In this document: one piece after another, positions 8,839 to 16,840 of the stretch
Layout: each line of letters starts with the position of its first letter
How positions within the stretch are numbered: the stretch's first letter is position 1
Assembly: GCF_017301735.1 (NCBI RefSeq)
Contig: NZ_CP071090.1
Location: 11,453,001-11,517,000, forward strand
Reading direction: 5' to 3'
DNA: 64,000 bases
From: Pyxidicoccus parkwaysis
Lineage (GTDB): Bacteria > Myxococcota > Myxococcia > Myxococcales > Myxococcaceae
Made by a program: the position numbers and the translations under genes
The notes under the pieces: model-generated
Database searches by the model: none
What the model was told of the DNA's origin: nothing
The model's input: the letters and a program-made list of their open reading frames with translations, nothing else

Positions 8839-9444
8839 ATGAGCAAGCGCGACAAGCCGCAGGAATCGGAGCTGGTGGCCGCCGCACAGGCCCTCGACGA
8901 GGGACTGGAGCGCTTCGAGGCCCTCTCCGAGCAGCTCCAGAAGGCCCCCCTCCAGTCCGAGAAGCACCTGGAGCGGGCCTCCGCCACCCTGAAGAGCCTG
9001 GCCGACATGGACGACCAGCTCCGCCAGCGCGTCACCTCGCTCGTCGGCGCCATCTCCAAGGTGCGCGACAGGCAGCAGGCCCAGGCCGAGGCCGTCCACC
9101 AGCGCGCCCAGGAGCTCCAGTCGCGCACGGAGGTCTTCAAGGACTTGCTCGTGCGCTACGGCAACCTGGGCCAGAGCGCGGGCGAGCTGAACGTGCAGAT
9201 GCAGCAGTTCGCCCTGCAGCGCCAGCAGGCGAAGACGCCCGAGGAGAACGCCGCGCTCGCCACCACCTTCCAGGCGCTGCAGGAGCGGATGTCCCAGGTG
9301 GCCAACGAGGCGCAGGAGCTGGAGCAGGCGGCGGCGGAGAAGGAGTTCCACGACGTCGCGCGGCAGGCGGACTCGCTGCGGCAGCAGCTGCTGTCGGCGC
9401 GCAACAAGATGGGGCTGCTCCAGAAGAGCTTCAGCGGGGGCTGA
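8839..9444 (+). CDS. Coiled-coil protein of unknown function
   Basis: 201-aa cytoplasmic protein, almost entirely helical: heptad-like Leu/Ala spacing with Gln/Glu/Arg-rich surfaces from about residue 10 to 195, and no membrane segment or signal peptide. No enzymatic motif is seen. The ATG at 8839 is chosen because the charged N-terminus (MSKRDKPQESEL) begins there and the upstream in-frame part is Arg/Pro/Cys-rich non-coding-like sequence; no clear Shine-Dalgarno sequence is present. It ends 6 bp from the convergent DUF2203 gene. Confidence 0.75.
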   Translation: MSKRDKPQESELVAAAQALDEGLERFEALSEQLQKAPLQSEKHLERASATLKSLADMDDQLRQRVTSLVGAISKVRDRQQAQAEAVHQRAQELQSRTEVFKDLLVRYGNLGQSAGELNVQMQQFALQRQQAKTPEENAALATTFQALQERMSQVANEAQELEQAAAEKEFHDVARQADSLRQQLLSARNKMGLLQKSFSGG

Positions 9445-9450
9445 GGCCCG

Positions 9451-9852
9451 TCAGCTCAGCCACGTGGGCGCGAAGTCGTCCGGGCTGTCGATGGGGCGCC
9501 GTCCGGCGAAGCCGTCCTGCAGCTCGTGCCAGTGGGTGACGGCGGGCTCGCCGAAGCGCCAGCAGAGGAACACCGGGTCGTCGCCCCGGTGCGCGCGGAA
9601 GTCCACGAGCCCGTCGGCGCCCTTGATTTCGAGGCCCATCTCCGTGAGCTGGTGCAGCTCGCCACGGATGCGCTCCAGCAGGACGTCGCGCTCCTCGCGC
9701 AGCGTGTCGAGCTGGACGCCGGGGATGCCCTCGCCGGAGACGAGGGTGTCCGCGAGCTGCTGTGCTCGCTCCACCCAGGGGCGGACGCGCTCGAAGGTGC
9801 GGGTCAGCAGCGGCACCAGCCGGTTGGCCTCTTCCACGCTGAAGTAGCGCAT
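9451..9852 (-). CDS. DUF2203 family protein
   Basis: 133-aa protein. The N-terminal FSVEEANRLVPLLTRTFERV is the hallmark of DUF2203, and the C-terminal half has GLVDFRAHRGDDPVFLCWRFGEPAVTHWH, the family's conserved D-F-x-G/R ... V-L-C-W-x-x-G-E segment. Function unknown. Start at 9852; a longer in-frame start at 9897 would add an unconserved 15 residues. It is 57 bp upstream of the SprT-like gene's stop in the same orientation. Confidence 0.88.
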   Translation of the reverse strand: MRYFSVEEANRLVPLLTRTFERVRPWVERAQQLADTLVSGEGIPGVQLDTLREERDVLLERIRGELHQLTEMGLEIKGADGLVDFRAHRGDDPVFLCWRFGEPAVTHWHELQDGFAGRRPIDSPDDFAPTWLS

Positions 9853-9909
9853 TGCCCGGGAGCATGCCGTCTCCGGGCCCGCCGCCGCCACTGTCAACGG
9901 GCGGCGCCG

Positions 9910-10839
9910 TCAACCGCGCATCAACGATGAAAGATTCTCCGCGAGCCAGCGCTGTGCCGCGTCGCGCAAGGAGAAGGCGGCCTCGCGCTCGAGGAACGCG
10001 GGGGTGTGCTCGGGGGCGCAGCGGCCGTCCGCGTCCGGGGCGGGAGTGTCCGGCCCGGCGAGGTCGGCGTGCAGCATGGCGTGGAAGACGAGGTAGTCCA
10101 CCACGAAGGCGGGGACGTGCGGCTTGTCCAGCGCGGGGTGGATGCGAATCTCGCGCAGGCGCGAGTCGTAGCCGCCCAGGTGGATGCTGCGGCGCCGGGC
10201 CCGGCCGGGCTTGCGTGCCCAGCCCACGTCCACGCGCACGCGGTGGTCGAAGTGGGTGGCGTTGAGGCGGGCGGCGAGTGCGCGCAGGTCGAAGCACTTC
10301 CCGCGCGAGCGCAGGGGCTTGCCGGGCTGGCGCTCGCGGCGCACGAGGCCGCTGTGGGAGTGGGCATGGGCTTCGAGCACCTCGCGAGCGGCGGCATCGT
10401 CGCGGCCCACGTAGCGGGCCATGGCGTGGACGACGGCGTCCGGGGCGCCGAGGAAGAGGTGGTGTGCGCGGAGGCGGAGGCCCTCGGGGCTCCGGCGGAA
10501 GCTGACCAGCGTGGCGCGGTTGTCCGTGAGGCGAAGGTGCACGGGGACACCGAGGAGCGAGGACAGCCGCCGCGCCAGGTCCGACGCCAGCGGCACCGCG
10601 TCCTCGCGCACGGGGAACCGTTGGTCAGGAGCGGCATCCGGCGACGTGGGGTGCTCGGTCTCCTCCGAGGATGCGGAAACGGTGGGCTCGCGCGGTTCGA
10701 AGTGGGCCGCGTCTGCGCCTCGCTCGGCGTGCTCGGGACGGGCGGCACTCTCGGAGAGTTCCTCACGTTCGGCGTCCTCAGGACGCGCCGGTGCCGGGGC
10801 GTCGAACAGGGCGAGCTGAGAGGGCGGGTGCGAGCGCAT
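9910..10839 (-). CDS. SprT-like zinc-metalloprotease-fold protein, degenerate motif
   Basis: 309-aa protein with a 100-residue disordered Glu/Pro-rich N-terminus and a C-terminal SprT/DUF45-like domain. The domain has VVDYLVFHAMLHADL where family members normally have HExxH, so both metal-binding His residues are kept but the catalytic Glu is Ala; a third ligand His is in the following EHTPAFLEREAAF segment, typical of the family. SprT proteins act in DNA-protein crosslink repair or as general zincins; this one may be catalytically weak or inactive. The start is uncertain: the frame is open to 11004, but that would run through the palindrome at 10916-11000, so ATG 10839 is preferred. Confidence 0.75.
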   Translation of the reverse strand: MRSHPPSQLALFDAPAPARPEDAEREELSESAARPEHAERGADAAHFEPREPTVSASSEETEHPTSPDAAPDQRFPVREDAVPLASDLARRLSSLLGVPVHLRLTDNRATLVSFRRSPEGLRLRAHHLFLGAPDAVVHAMARYVGRDDAAAREVLEAHAHSHSGLVRRERQPGKPLRSRGKCFDLRALAARLNATHFDHRVRVDVGWARKPGRARRRSIHLGGYDSRLREIRIHPALDKPHVPAFVVDYLVFHAMLHADLAGPDTPAPDADGRCAPEHTPAFLEREAAFSLRDAAQRWLAENLSSLMRG

Positions 10840-10915
10840 CCGCCGCGCAAGGTAAGCCTCCCGACGCGAGGTTTCCAGGGCGACGGATGCCTCCCGGGCA
10901 GGGGAGCGGGCTCCC

Positions 10916-11000
10916 TGTTCACTTATGTCGGGGGTTTTGCGCGGGCCTCTCAACCCGTCGTCGCAACGGCCCGGGCAAAATGTCCCGACATTTCCGAACA
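10916..11000. repeat. 85-bp imperfect palindrome with long inverted arms
   Basis: Arms at 10916-10947 and 10968-11000 match at about 25 of 32 positions (blocks TGTTC, ATGTCGGG, TTTTGC, CGGGCC) around a 20-nt loop. It sits between the PhoX-type gene and the SprT-like gene, both on the minus strand. It could be a terminator, a small mobile element with terminal inverted repeats, or a structured RNA. No target-site duplication was obvious. Confidence 0.75.
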
Positions 11001-11019
11001 GCATGCCCTCGCGCCCGCC

Positions 11020-12186
11020 TCACGCCGCCTGCGAGCGGAACGGCCCCGTCACCTCGAACGTGATGCCGCGCCCGTCGATGCCCCGCTGCGAGCTGAGGTA
11101 CAGGCGCCGTCCATCCGGGCTGAAGGCCGCGCCCGCCAACTCCGAGCTCGGGTGCCCCACGACCTGGAGGAACGGCGTCACCTTCCGGTCCGGCGTGAGC
11201 AGGCACAACTGCATGTCGTCCCCGTCCTCGCAGACGAACACCTCGCGGGCGCGCGACACGGTGACGTTGTCCACGCCCATCAGCGGCGAGCCCGGGTACC
11301 GGGCTGCGTCGTACAGCACCTCCAGCCGCCCGCTGACGAGCGTGAGCGCCCAGACGCGGTTGTCCCGCTTGGTGGTGAAGTAGACGACGCCGCCGTCGTA
11401 CCAGCACCCCTCGCCGCCGCGGAATACCGTCGACTCGCTCGCGGCGGGCTGCTCGGACGCGGGGGCCTCAGGTGACACGGGCACCCAGTCTACCTTCGCG
11501 CCCTGGAAGACATCTCCGACGACGCGCGCGGCCTCCAGCGTGCCCGAGTCCAGCGATGGCCACTTTGCCGGAGTGAAGCGGTAGAAACGCCCGTCCGACG
11601 TGTCCTCGGTGAGGTACAGGCGTCGGCCCACCGGGTCCACCGCCACGGCCTCGTGCGTGAAGGTGCCGAGCGCCGGCCGCTTCACACCTTGCCCGGGGCG
11701 GGACGGGTCGCACTCCCAGACGTGGCCGCGCGGGTGCTCCTCGCACGACAGCCACGTGCCCCAGGGCGTGGGACCTCCGGCGCAGTTGACGTCCGTGCCG
11801 GAGAGGATTCGGTAGGCGTCCTTCACCTCGCCGCGCGGGCTGAAGCGCACCGCGGACACGCCGCCGTCGGGAGAGGTCTCGCTGTTGGACGCGTACACCC
11901 AGCCGCCATCCGGCATGCGGAAGCAGGCACCGCCGTCCGGAGCCATGTGCCACGGGTGCTGCGAGCCCGGCACCACGTCTCCGCTGCGAGCGATGACGCG
12001 CGACGTGAAGCCGCGAGGCAGCAGCAGTCCATTCGCATCCGGAGCGCTCGCCATCAGGCCATAGGGACCGGGGCCGCTCGCGGGCCGAGGCGGCGTGGCG
12101 TAGACGTTCCGCCAGAAGCCGAGGCTGCCCAGGGCGAGCGCGCCGCCTCCGAGGGCGGTGAAGCGGAGGAAGTGACGGCGATGCAT
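11020..12186 (-). CDS. PhoX-family (DUF839) Tat-exported protein
   Basis: 388-aa protein exported by the Tat pathway: the N-terminus MHRRHFLRFTALGGGALAL has the twin Arg and a hydrophobic stretch. The mature part follows the DUF839/PhoX beta-propeller: NSETSPDGGVSAVRF, CAGGPTPWGTWLSCEE (a PhoX-type signature near residue 140), THEAVAVDPVGRRLYLTED, and the late CEDGDDMQLCLLTPD. PhoX proteins are calcium/iron phosphatases, but many DUF839 members lack proof of activity; phosphatase is an inference. The start is the first ATG, at the Tat motif. Confidence 0.88.
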   Translation of the reverse strand: MHRRHFLRFTALGGGALALGSLGFWRNVYATPPRPASGPGPYGLMASAPDANGLLLPRGFTSRVIARSGDVVPGSQHPWHMAPDGGACFRMPDGGWVYASNSETSPDGGVSAVRFSPRGEVKDAYRILSGTDVNCAGGPTPWGTWLSCEEHPRGHVWECDPSRPGQGVKRPALGTFTHEAVAVDPVGRRLYLTEDTSDGRFYRFTPAKWPSLDSGTLEAARVVGDVFQGAKVDWVPVSPEAPASEQPAASESTVFRGGEGCWYDGGVVYFTTKRDNRVWALTLVSGRLEVLYDAARYPGSPLMGVDNVTVSRAREVFVCEDGDDMQLCLLTPDRKVTPFLQVVGHPSSELAGAAFSPDGRRLYLSSQRGIDGRGITFEVTGPFRSQAA

Positions 12187-12295
12187 GGAGAGGGTTGTCC
12201 CTCAGGACGCGCTCGCGGGGAAGCCCCCCACGAGGGCACGTCCGACGTCGCCACCACTGCTTCGCGTCATCCCTGCCAGGAGAGCAACCAGGGCG

Positions 12296-12790
12296 TCACG
12301 ACTCGCGGCACAGTCGGTCCACCCGGTTCAGCAGGGTGGGGATGCGCGAGGGCCCGTGCATGCGCCGCACGCAGTCCGCCGCCTTCGCCGTGTCGATGCC
12401 GACGGCGGTGACGAAGAGGGGACGCAGGCTCTGGCCGCGCAGCACGGGCAACGCAGGGCCGGTGGTGACGTACGCCGTCTTCGCCACGCCAATGACGGGC
12501 ACCGTGCGGCCCAGCGCCTCGTACAGGTGCGCGCCCAGACCGGGCCGGTCCTCGCCCAGCCACACGTAGCCGTCGACGACGATGGCCTCCAGCGGCTCCT
12601 GCACCATGCCGAGCACGCGCAACAGGTGCGGCAACTCACGGCGGTAGAACTGGCCCGGCTCGTACGGTGCGGCGGGAGGCCCGTGGTCCACCCGGTGCGA
12701 GGACTCCGCGCCGTCCGGCCAGTCACGGAATAGGACACACGCGGCCACGGTGAGGTCGGCGCGGTAGTCCACATCCAGGCAGGCGAGCAT
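12296..12790 (-). CDS. nfi: Endonuclease V family protein, short form
   Basis: 164-aa protein aligned by eye with endonuclease V, which cleaves DNA or RNA one phosphodiester 3' of deoxyinosine/inosine. Key segments are present: LDVDYR (first catalytic Asp), YEPGQFYRRELPHLL (PYxxGxxxFRExP-like, catalytic Glu), IVVDGYVWL (second Asp) and VPVIGVAKTAY. It is shorter than the roughly 220-residue E. coli enzyme and lacks the N-terminal 30-40 residues and the C-terminal tail with the usual catalytic His region, though LFVTAVGIDTAKA follows. Start at 12790 with GAGGAG upstream. It may be a divergent, possibly RNA-directed member. Confidence 0.8.
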   Translation of the reverse strand: MLACLDVDYRADLTVAACVLFRDWPDGAESSHRVDHGPPAAPYEPGQFYRRELPHLLRVLGMVQEPLEAIVVDGYVWLGEDRPGLGAHLYEALGRTVPVIGVAKTAYVTTGPALPVLRGQSLRPLFVTAVGIDTAKAADCVRRMHGPSRIPTLLNRVDRLCRES

Positions 12791-12865
12791 CGAGGTCTCC
12801 TCGGGGGCACGGCCCCACATGCCGGGGCCAGACGCGGTGAAGTCGGATGGGCTGACTCAACAGGC

Positions 12866-14170
12866 TCAGGTGCCGGCGTAGTCCTCCAGCTCCACCCGCG
12901 CGGCGCGCAGCCGCTCCATCATCTCCGGCGTGGGCCTCGTGGTGGTGCGGTGGCGCGGTGGCCACGTCTCCGGCGCCAGCGTGAGACACCCGGGCGCCAG
13001 CCGCTCCACGTCCTCCCACGGCACCATGAAGACATCCTCGCTGCCCAGGTGCACCGCCACCACGTCCGCGCGCGGCAGCAGCGCGTCCACGTCATGGCTC
13101 CAGACGCACCAGGTAATCGGGCGCTGGTCCTTCTTCCGCGCGACGGCGGACAGCGTGGCGACGAAGACGTCCACGCCCTTCGTCTCGTGCACCTTGTCGA
13201 GCGCCTCCTTCTGCGCGGCGTACTCGGACAGGGCGAGCCGCACGTGCGCCAGCCGCACGCGCTGCGCGAGCGAGTCGTCTCCGGGGCGCAGGTACGGCAC
13301 CATGCGGCCCGCGTCGTCCACCGTGTAGAGCGCGGGAGTGAGGCGGCGCGTGGCGGCCTCGTACTCACGCTCGCCGCTCTCGCACAGGCGGGCCACGGTG
13401 GCGGGATTCGCGTCACCAGCGATGAGCACCGTGGAGCGCTCCGGGAGGATGGCGATGGGCCGGCCCTCCACCCTCTCCGCGAAGGACGCGAGGAGGCCCG
13501 AGTACAGCAGGCGCGACGTCTCATACGTATCGCCCGAGTCGATGGACCAGATGGGGCTCGGCTCGCGGTCATACAAGTCCACGCCGTCCAGCGGGAGCTG
13601 GCCGAGGTTCTCGTGTGCCGCTGCGAAGGCCTCGTCCTCGCTCACGCCCCAGCTCTGGAGGTGCCGCCGCTGCACGAACATGGCGGACTCCGGCAGGTCC
13701 AGCACCAGCAGCTCCAACAGGTAGGGCACCGTGCGCCGGCCCACCAGCTCCCGGTCCGCCTCGAGCTGTCCGAGCTGCGACATGCCGAAGGTGGACGCGC
13801 GCAGCACGGGCAACAGGCGCTGCCGTGCGTCCTCCCAGGGGTGTGAGTCCGGGCCCTCCTGCCGGAGCGACTTGAGGAAGCGCTGGATGATTTGGGGGCG
13901 CGCCTCGGGGGGCACGTCGCGGGTGTCCGCGTAGAGGTTGTCGAGGAACACGCTGCCCTGGCGCCCGTCGCGGGTGAACTGGAGGCCATACAGCTCTGGG
14001 TGGCGCTCCACCTTCTCCACGCCGGGCTCGCCGCGCAGGATGGTCTCCACCTGCTTCAGGAGGTATTCGCGCGGGTCCACGCTTGGCGCCGCGGCCTGCG
14101 TTGCAGGGGGCGGGACGGAAGGCTTCGTCGCCGGTGCCTTCCGTCCGAACAGCCAGTCCCAGAACCCCAT
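12866..14170 (-). CDS. DUF1444 (YtpQ)-like protein
   Basis: 434-aa cytoplasmic protein. After a Trp/Phe-rich start (MGFWDWLFGRK) and a Pro/Ala linker, the body resembles the DUF1444/YtpQ family: RNLLPVLRAST-like segment LPVLRAST, PYLLELLVLDLPESAMFV, the conserved WGVSEDEAFAAAHENL near residue 200, and a later GRPIAILPERSTVLIAGD. The roughly 130-residue C-terminal part (DVFVATLSAVARKKDQ) is shared with related proteins of unknown function. No catalytic motif is visible. It is monocistronic between endonuclease V and the cytochrome operon. Confidence 0.75.
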   Translation of the reverse strand: MGFWDWLFGRKAPATKPSVPPPATQAAAPSVDPREYLLKQVETILRGEPGVEKVERHPELYGLQFTRDGRQGSVFLDNLYADTRDVPPEARPQIIQRFLKSLRQEGPDSHPWEDARQRLLPVLRASTFGMSQLGQLEADRELVGRRTVPYLLELLVLDLPESAMFVQRRHLQSWGVSEDEAFAAAHENLGQLPLDGVDLYDREPSPIWSIDSGDTYETSRLLYSGLLASFAERVEGRPIAILPERSTVLIAGDANPATVARLCESGEREYEAATRRLTPALYTVDDAGRMVPYLRPGDDSLAQRVRLAHVRLALSEYAAQKEALDKVHETKGVDVFVATLSAVARKKDQRPITWCVWSHDVDALLPRADVVAVHLGSEDVFMVPWEDVERLAPGCLTLAPETWPPRHRTTTRPTPEMMERLRAARVELEDYAGT

Positions 14171-14225
14171 GCGTGCTCCCGCGTGCGTGCCTTGGGGCGA
14201 GGTTATGCCCCGGACGCGGTGGGTG

Positions 14226-14945
14226 TCACAGGTCGAGATACGTGAGCAGCGCGCCCAGGTCCGCGTCGGACAGGGCCTCCACGCTGTAGGGCGGCATGTT
14301 GCCGCCGACGCGGAAGAACTGTCCGTGCCGCACCTTCTCGATGACCACCAGCGAATGGGGCACGCCGGGGAACACCCGGTCGTAGTCCTCCGTCACCTCG
14401 GGCAGCAGCGATGCAGACTCCGTCAGCCGGCCCGCGCCCGTGTGCAGCTCGCCGTGGCAGTTCTGACAGGCGGCGCGGTAGACCTCCTGTCCACGCGTCC
14501 GGTCTCCACGCGGCACGTCAGCGGCGTTCTTCACCACCGTCATGGGCAGAGGCTGCGCGTCCTGATTGGGGCTGATGCTCACGAGGTACTCGTAGAGCGC
14601 GCGGCTCTGCGGCGAGTCCTCGGACAGCGGCTCCACGCCGCGCATGAAGTTGACGTAGCAGAAGTTCACCGCGTCGAGCAGGCGCGTCTCGTAACCGCCC
14701 CACCAGCGCTTGCGGAAGGCCGAGTCATACAGCGTGTACCCCGCGTCCATCCGTTCCGCCGGAGCGGTGGGCGTCGTCGAGTGGCACGTGGCGCACGAGA
14801 AGCTGTTGAACTGGCTCTCCGAGAGCTTCGCGTCGCTGAACAGCCGCTCGCCGTACTCCGCCGCGGGCACCGGTTCGTTGTCGCCGTTGCAGGCAGACGC
14901 GAGCAGCGCCAACGCCGTGAGCACAGCCAACCGTGCGCGCCTCAT
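14226..14945 (-). CDS. Dihaem cytochrome c lipoprotein
   Basis: 239-aa lipoprotein with lipobox LASAC at residues 15-19. Two c-type haem sites are present: CATCH near residue 52 and CQNCH near residue 163. A C-terminal GNMPPYSVEALSDADLGALLTYL is the usual c-type cytochrome helix with the distal Met ligand (MPPY). It is the last gene of a four-gene minus-strand operon and its ATG overlaps the stop of the preceding propeller gene by 4 nt (ATGA). It probably carries electrons at the periplasm or outer membrane; the partner is unknown. Confidence 0.9.
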   Translation of the reverse strand: MRRARLAVLTALALLASACNGDNEPVPAAEYGERLFSDAKLSESQFNSFSCATCHSTTPTAPAERMDAGYTLYDSAFRKRWWGGYETRLLDAVNFCYVNFMRGVEPLSEDSPQSRALYEYLVSISPNQDAQPLPMTVVKNAADVPRGDRTRGQEVYRAACQNCHGELHTGAGRLTESASLLPEVTEDYDRVFPGVPHSLVVIEKVRHGQFFRVGGNMPPYSVEALSDADLGALLTYLDL

Positions 14946-16192
14946 GGCTGCCCCCGCAGGATGCTCACCGAGTCCGGGAAGATGCCCACCCGCACGGTGC
15001 CCACGACGGTGCGCTCGGTGAGGTCCACCGCGTGCAACGTGCCCGGGCCCTGATGGTCACCCTCGCAGACCACGAGTCCGTACTTCTCGTCCGGCGTCAG
15101 CGTGATTTGGTGCACGTTGAGGCACCCGGCCGAAGCGAGGTCCACCTCGCCCTGCACGGTGCCCGTCACCGGGTCGATGACCGCGAGCGCATCCGCGCCC
15201 TGGTACGGCATGTAGAGCGTGCGCCCGTCGGATGAGAAGGCGCCGAACATGGGAGCGCCACGCAGCCCCGTCACCGTGCGCGTCGCGTCCATGGTGCGCG
15301 TGGTGGGGTTGAGCACCTGCACCTGCCGGCTCGCCATGGAGCTGACCCACGCCTCGCCCGTGGTGGGCGACAGCGTGAGCGCATACGGCTCATGCCGGGG
15401 GCTCACCGCCGTGCCGATGCTGGCCGCCACACCCACCAGCTTCACGTCGGGCGGGCTGGTGGTGAGGTCGACAATCGCCACCTGGTCGGACCAGCACGCG
15501 ACGTAGGCCGTGCGCTCGTCGGAGGACAGGCGCACCGCGTGCGGCGCGGGGCACACGTCCACCATGCTTTTGCGCGTCATGGTGGCCTCGTCGATGATGG
15601 CCAGCCGCGCGTACATGTCCTTCTGGGCGCCGCCCCGCCGGGCCACCTCGGTAATCTTCAAGGTGTCGAAGTGCGTCTGGTACAGCGTGCGCCCGTCCTT
15701 GCTGACGATGATGTCCCCGGGATTCGGGTCCACGCGCACGGAGCCCAGCAGCCGGTTGTCGCGCGCATCCAGCTTGAGGCAGTAGCCATCCTCCGAACCC
15801 GTGCCGTGCGTGCCATGCGGCCCCGAGCCGCCGCCGGGCACGTAGTTGGAGATGCCGACGTAATAGGCCGAGCCATCCGGAGCCACCGCCGTGTGGTGCG
15901 GCCCCTCCAATTCCACCGGGTTGAGCCCCACCGGCACGCGCGCCAGTTCCTTGAAGTCGGGCGTGCCCACGGTGTTCAGTTCGATGAGGCTCAGCGTGTC
16001 ATCGAGGCTGTTGGTGATGAGGATGCGCCCGCCGGGCCCGGGCGGTGGAACGACGGTTCCTTCCGCCCACGGGTCCGGGTGCGCGTAGTCGATTTCAGCC
16101 GGGGGCGTGCGGGCATCCCCCAGGTCCGGGTCCTCGCTGCACGCCGTCAGCGCGAGCGCGAGCGCCGGCAACCACCGGCGTGCCGCGCTCAT
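14942..16192 (-). CDS. Beta-propeller (YNCE-type) lipoprotein
   Basis: 416-aa lipoprotein (lipobox ALTAC at about residue 18). The mature protein is a seven-bladed-like propeller of YVTN/NHL-type repeats: ILITNSLDDTLSLIEL, HTAVAPDGSAYYVGIS, GDIIVSKDGRTLYQT, AVRLSSDERTAYVACW, YALTLSPTTGEAWVSSM, FGAFSSDGRTLYMPYQG. Its ATG overlaps the stop of the upstream gene (ATGA at 16189-16192), and its own stop overlaps the cytochrome gene. Translational coupling suggests the products work together, with the propeller as a scaffold or substrate-binding partner for the dihaem protein. Confidence 0.88.
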   Translation of the reverse strand: MSAARRWLPALALALTACSEDPDLGDARTPPAEIDYAHPDPWAEGTVVPPPGPGGRILITNSLDDTLSLIELNTVGTPDFKELARVPVGLNPVELEGPHHTAVAPDGSAYYVGISNYVPGGGSGPHGTHGTGSEDGYCLKLDARDNRLLGSVRVDPNPGDIIVSKDGRTLYQTHFDTLKITEVARRGGAQKDMYARLAIIDEATMTRKSMVDVCPAPHAVRLSSDERTAYVACWSDQVAIVDLTTSPPDVKLVGVAASIGTAVSPRHEPYALTLSPTTGEAWVSSMASRQVQVLNPTTRTMDATRTVTGLRGAPMFGAFSSDGRTLYMPYQGADALAVIDPVTGTVQGEVDLASAGCLNVHQITLTPDEKYGLVVCEGDHQGPGTLHAVDLTERTVVGTVRVGIFPDSVSILRGQP

Positions 16193-16830
16193 CGCGCGCC
16201 CACCATGTGCACGGTGCGCGGCGTGGCCAGCTTGTACGGGCCCTCGCGCAGCCGGTTCTCCACGAGGTACGCGCTCGTCACCTGGATGGACAGGTCCTTG
16301 TCCACCGCGCCCCGCAGCGTGTCCCACGTGGCCGCGTCGAGCTGCCACTCCAGGTTGTTGGTGAGCATCGCCACCGGGCACTTGCGGCCCGGCACCGTCA
16401 CCTCCACCCAGTAGAGGTCACCGGTGAAGGGCGGCAGGTGCGCCTCGGCCGAGGGCAGAATCAGGTTCCCCAGCCACGCCAGCACGGAGCGGCCCTTGTG
16501 CGCGCGCACGGGGGACGCGGGCCCCGCGGGCTCCGAGCCCGGCACGAGCGACGCAATCGGCGACGTCCAGCTCCACGTGGGCGCGGCCTCGGTGGTGACG
16601 TACTGCTGTCCTTCCGTGGGGGACTCCAGCGTCACCGACTGCGCGCTGGCCGTCGCCCTGCTCTTCGCGTCCACCATGGCACGCCACGCCTCGTCGGTGG
16701 CGTCACCGCCGTAGAGCGGCTCACCGCATTCGTCGGCTTCGGGCTCGTCGTCCTTGTCGCAGGCGGGAGTCAGCGCGAGCAGCGCGGCCGAGAGGGACGT
16801 CCACAACAGCTTCCGGGAGAAGTTCTTCAT
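16189..16830 (-). CDS. Secreted lipoprotein, function unknown
   Basis: 213-aa lipoprotein with lipobox LTPAC (Cys near residue 24). The mature part is acidic at first (DKDDEPEADECGEP), then has a segment like a FlgD/fibronectin-type domain (SPTEGQQYVTTEAAPTWSWTS) and VEVTVPGRKCPVAMLTNN. No family was recognised. It is the second gene of the cytochrome operon, 11 bp after the MYXO-CTERM protein gene and overlapping the next gene by 4 nt. Confidence 0.8.
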   Translation of the reverse strand: MKNFSRKLLWTSLSAALLALTPACDKDDEPEADECGEPLYGGDATDEAWRAMVDAKSRATASAQSVTLESPTEGQQYVTTEAAPTWSWTSPIASLVPGSEPAGPASPVRAHKGRSVLAWLGNLILPSAEAHLPPFTGDLYWVEVTVPGRKCPVAMLTNNLEWQLDAATWDTLRGAVDKDLSIQVTSAYLVENRLREGPYKLATPRTVHMVGAR

Positions 16831-16840
16831 GGTGAGGGGC

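Noticed and set aside
10840..11004. Upstream start of the SprT-like gene at 11004
   Set aside because: It would translate through the palindrome, giving sequence with no conservation pattern; 10839 fits the protein better.
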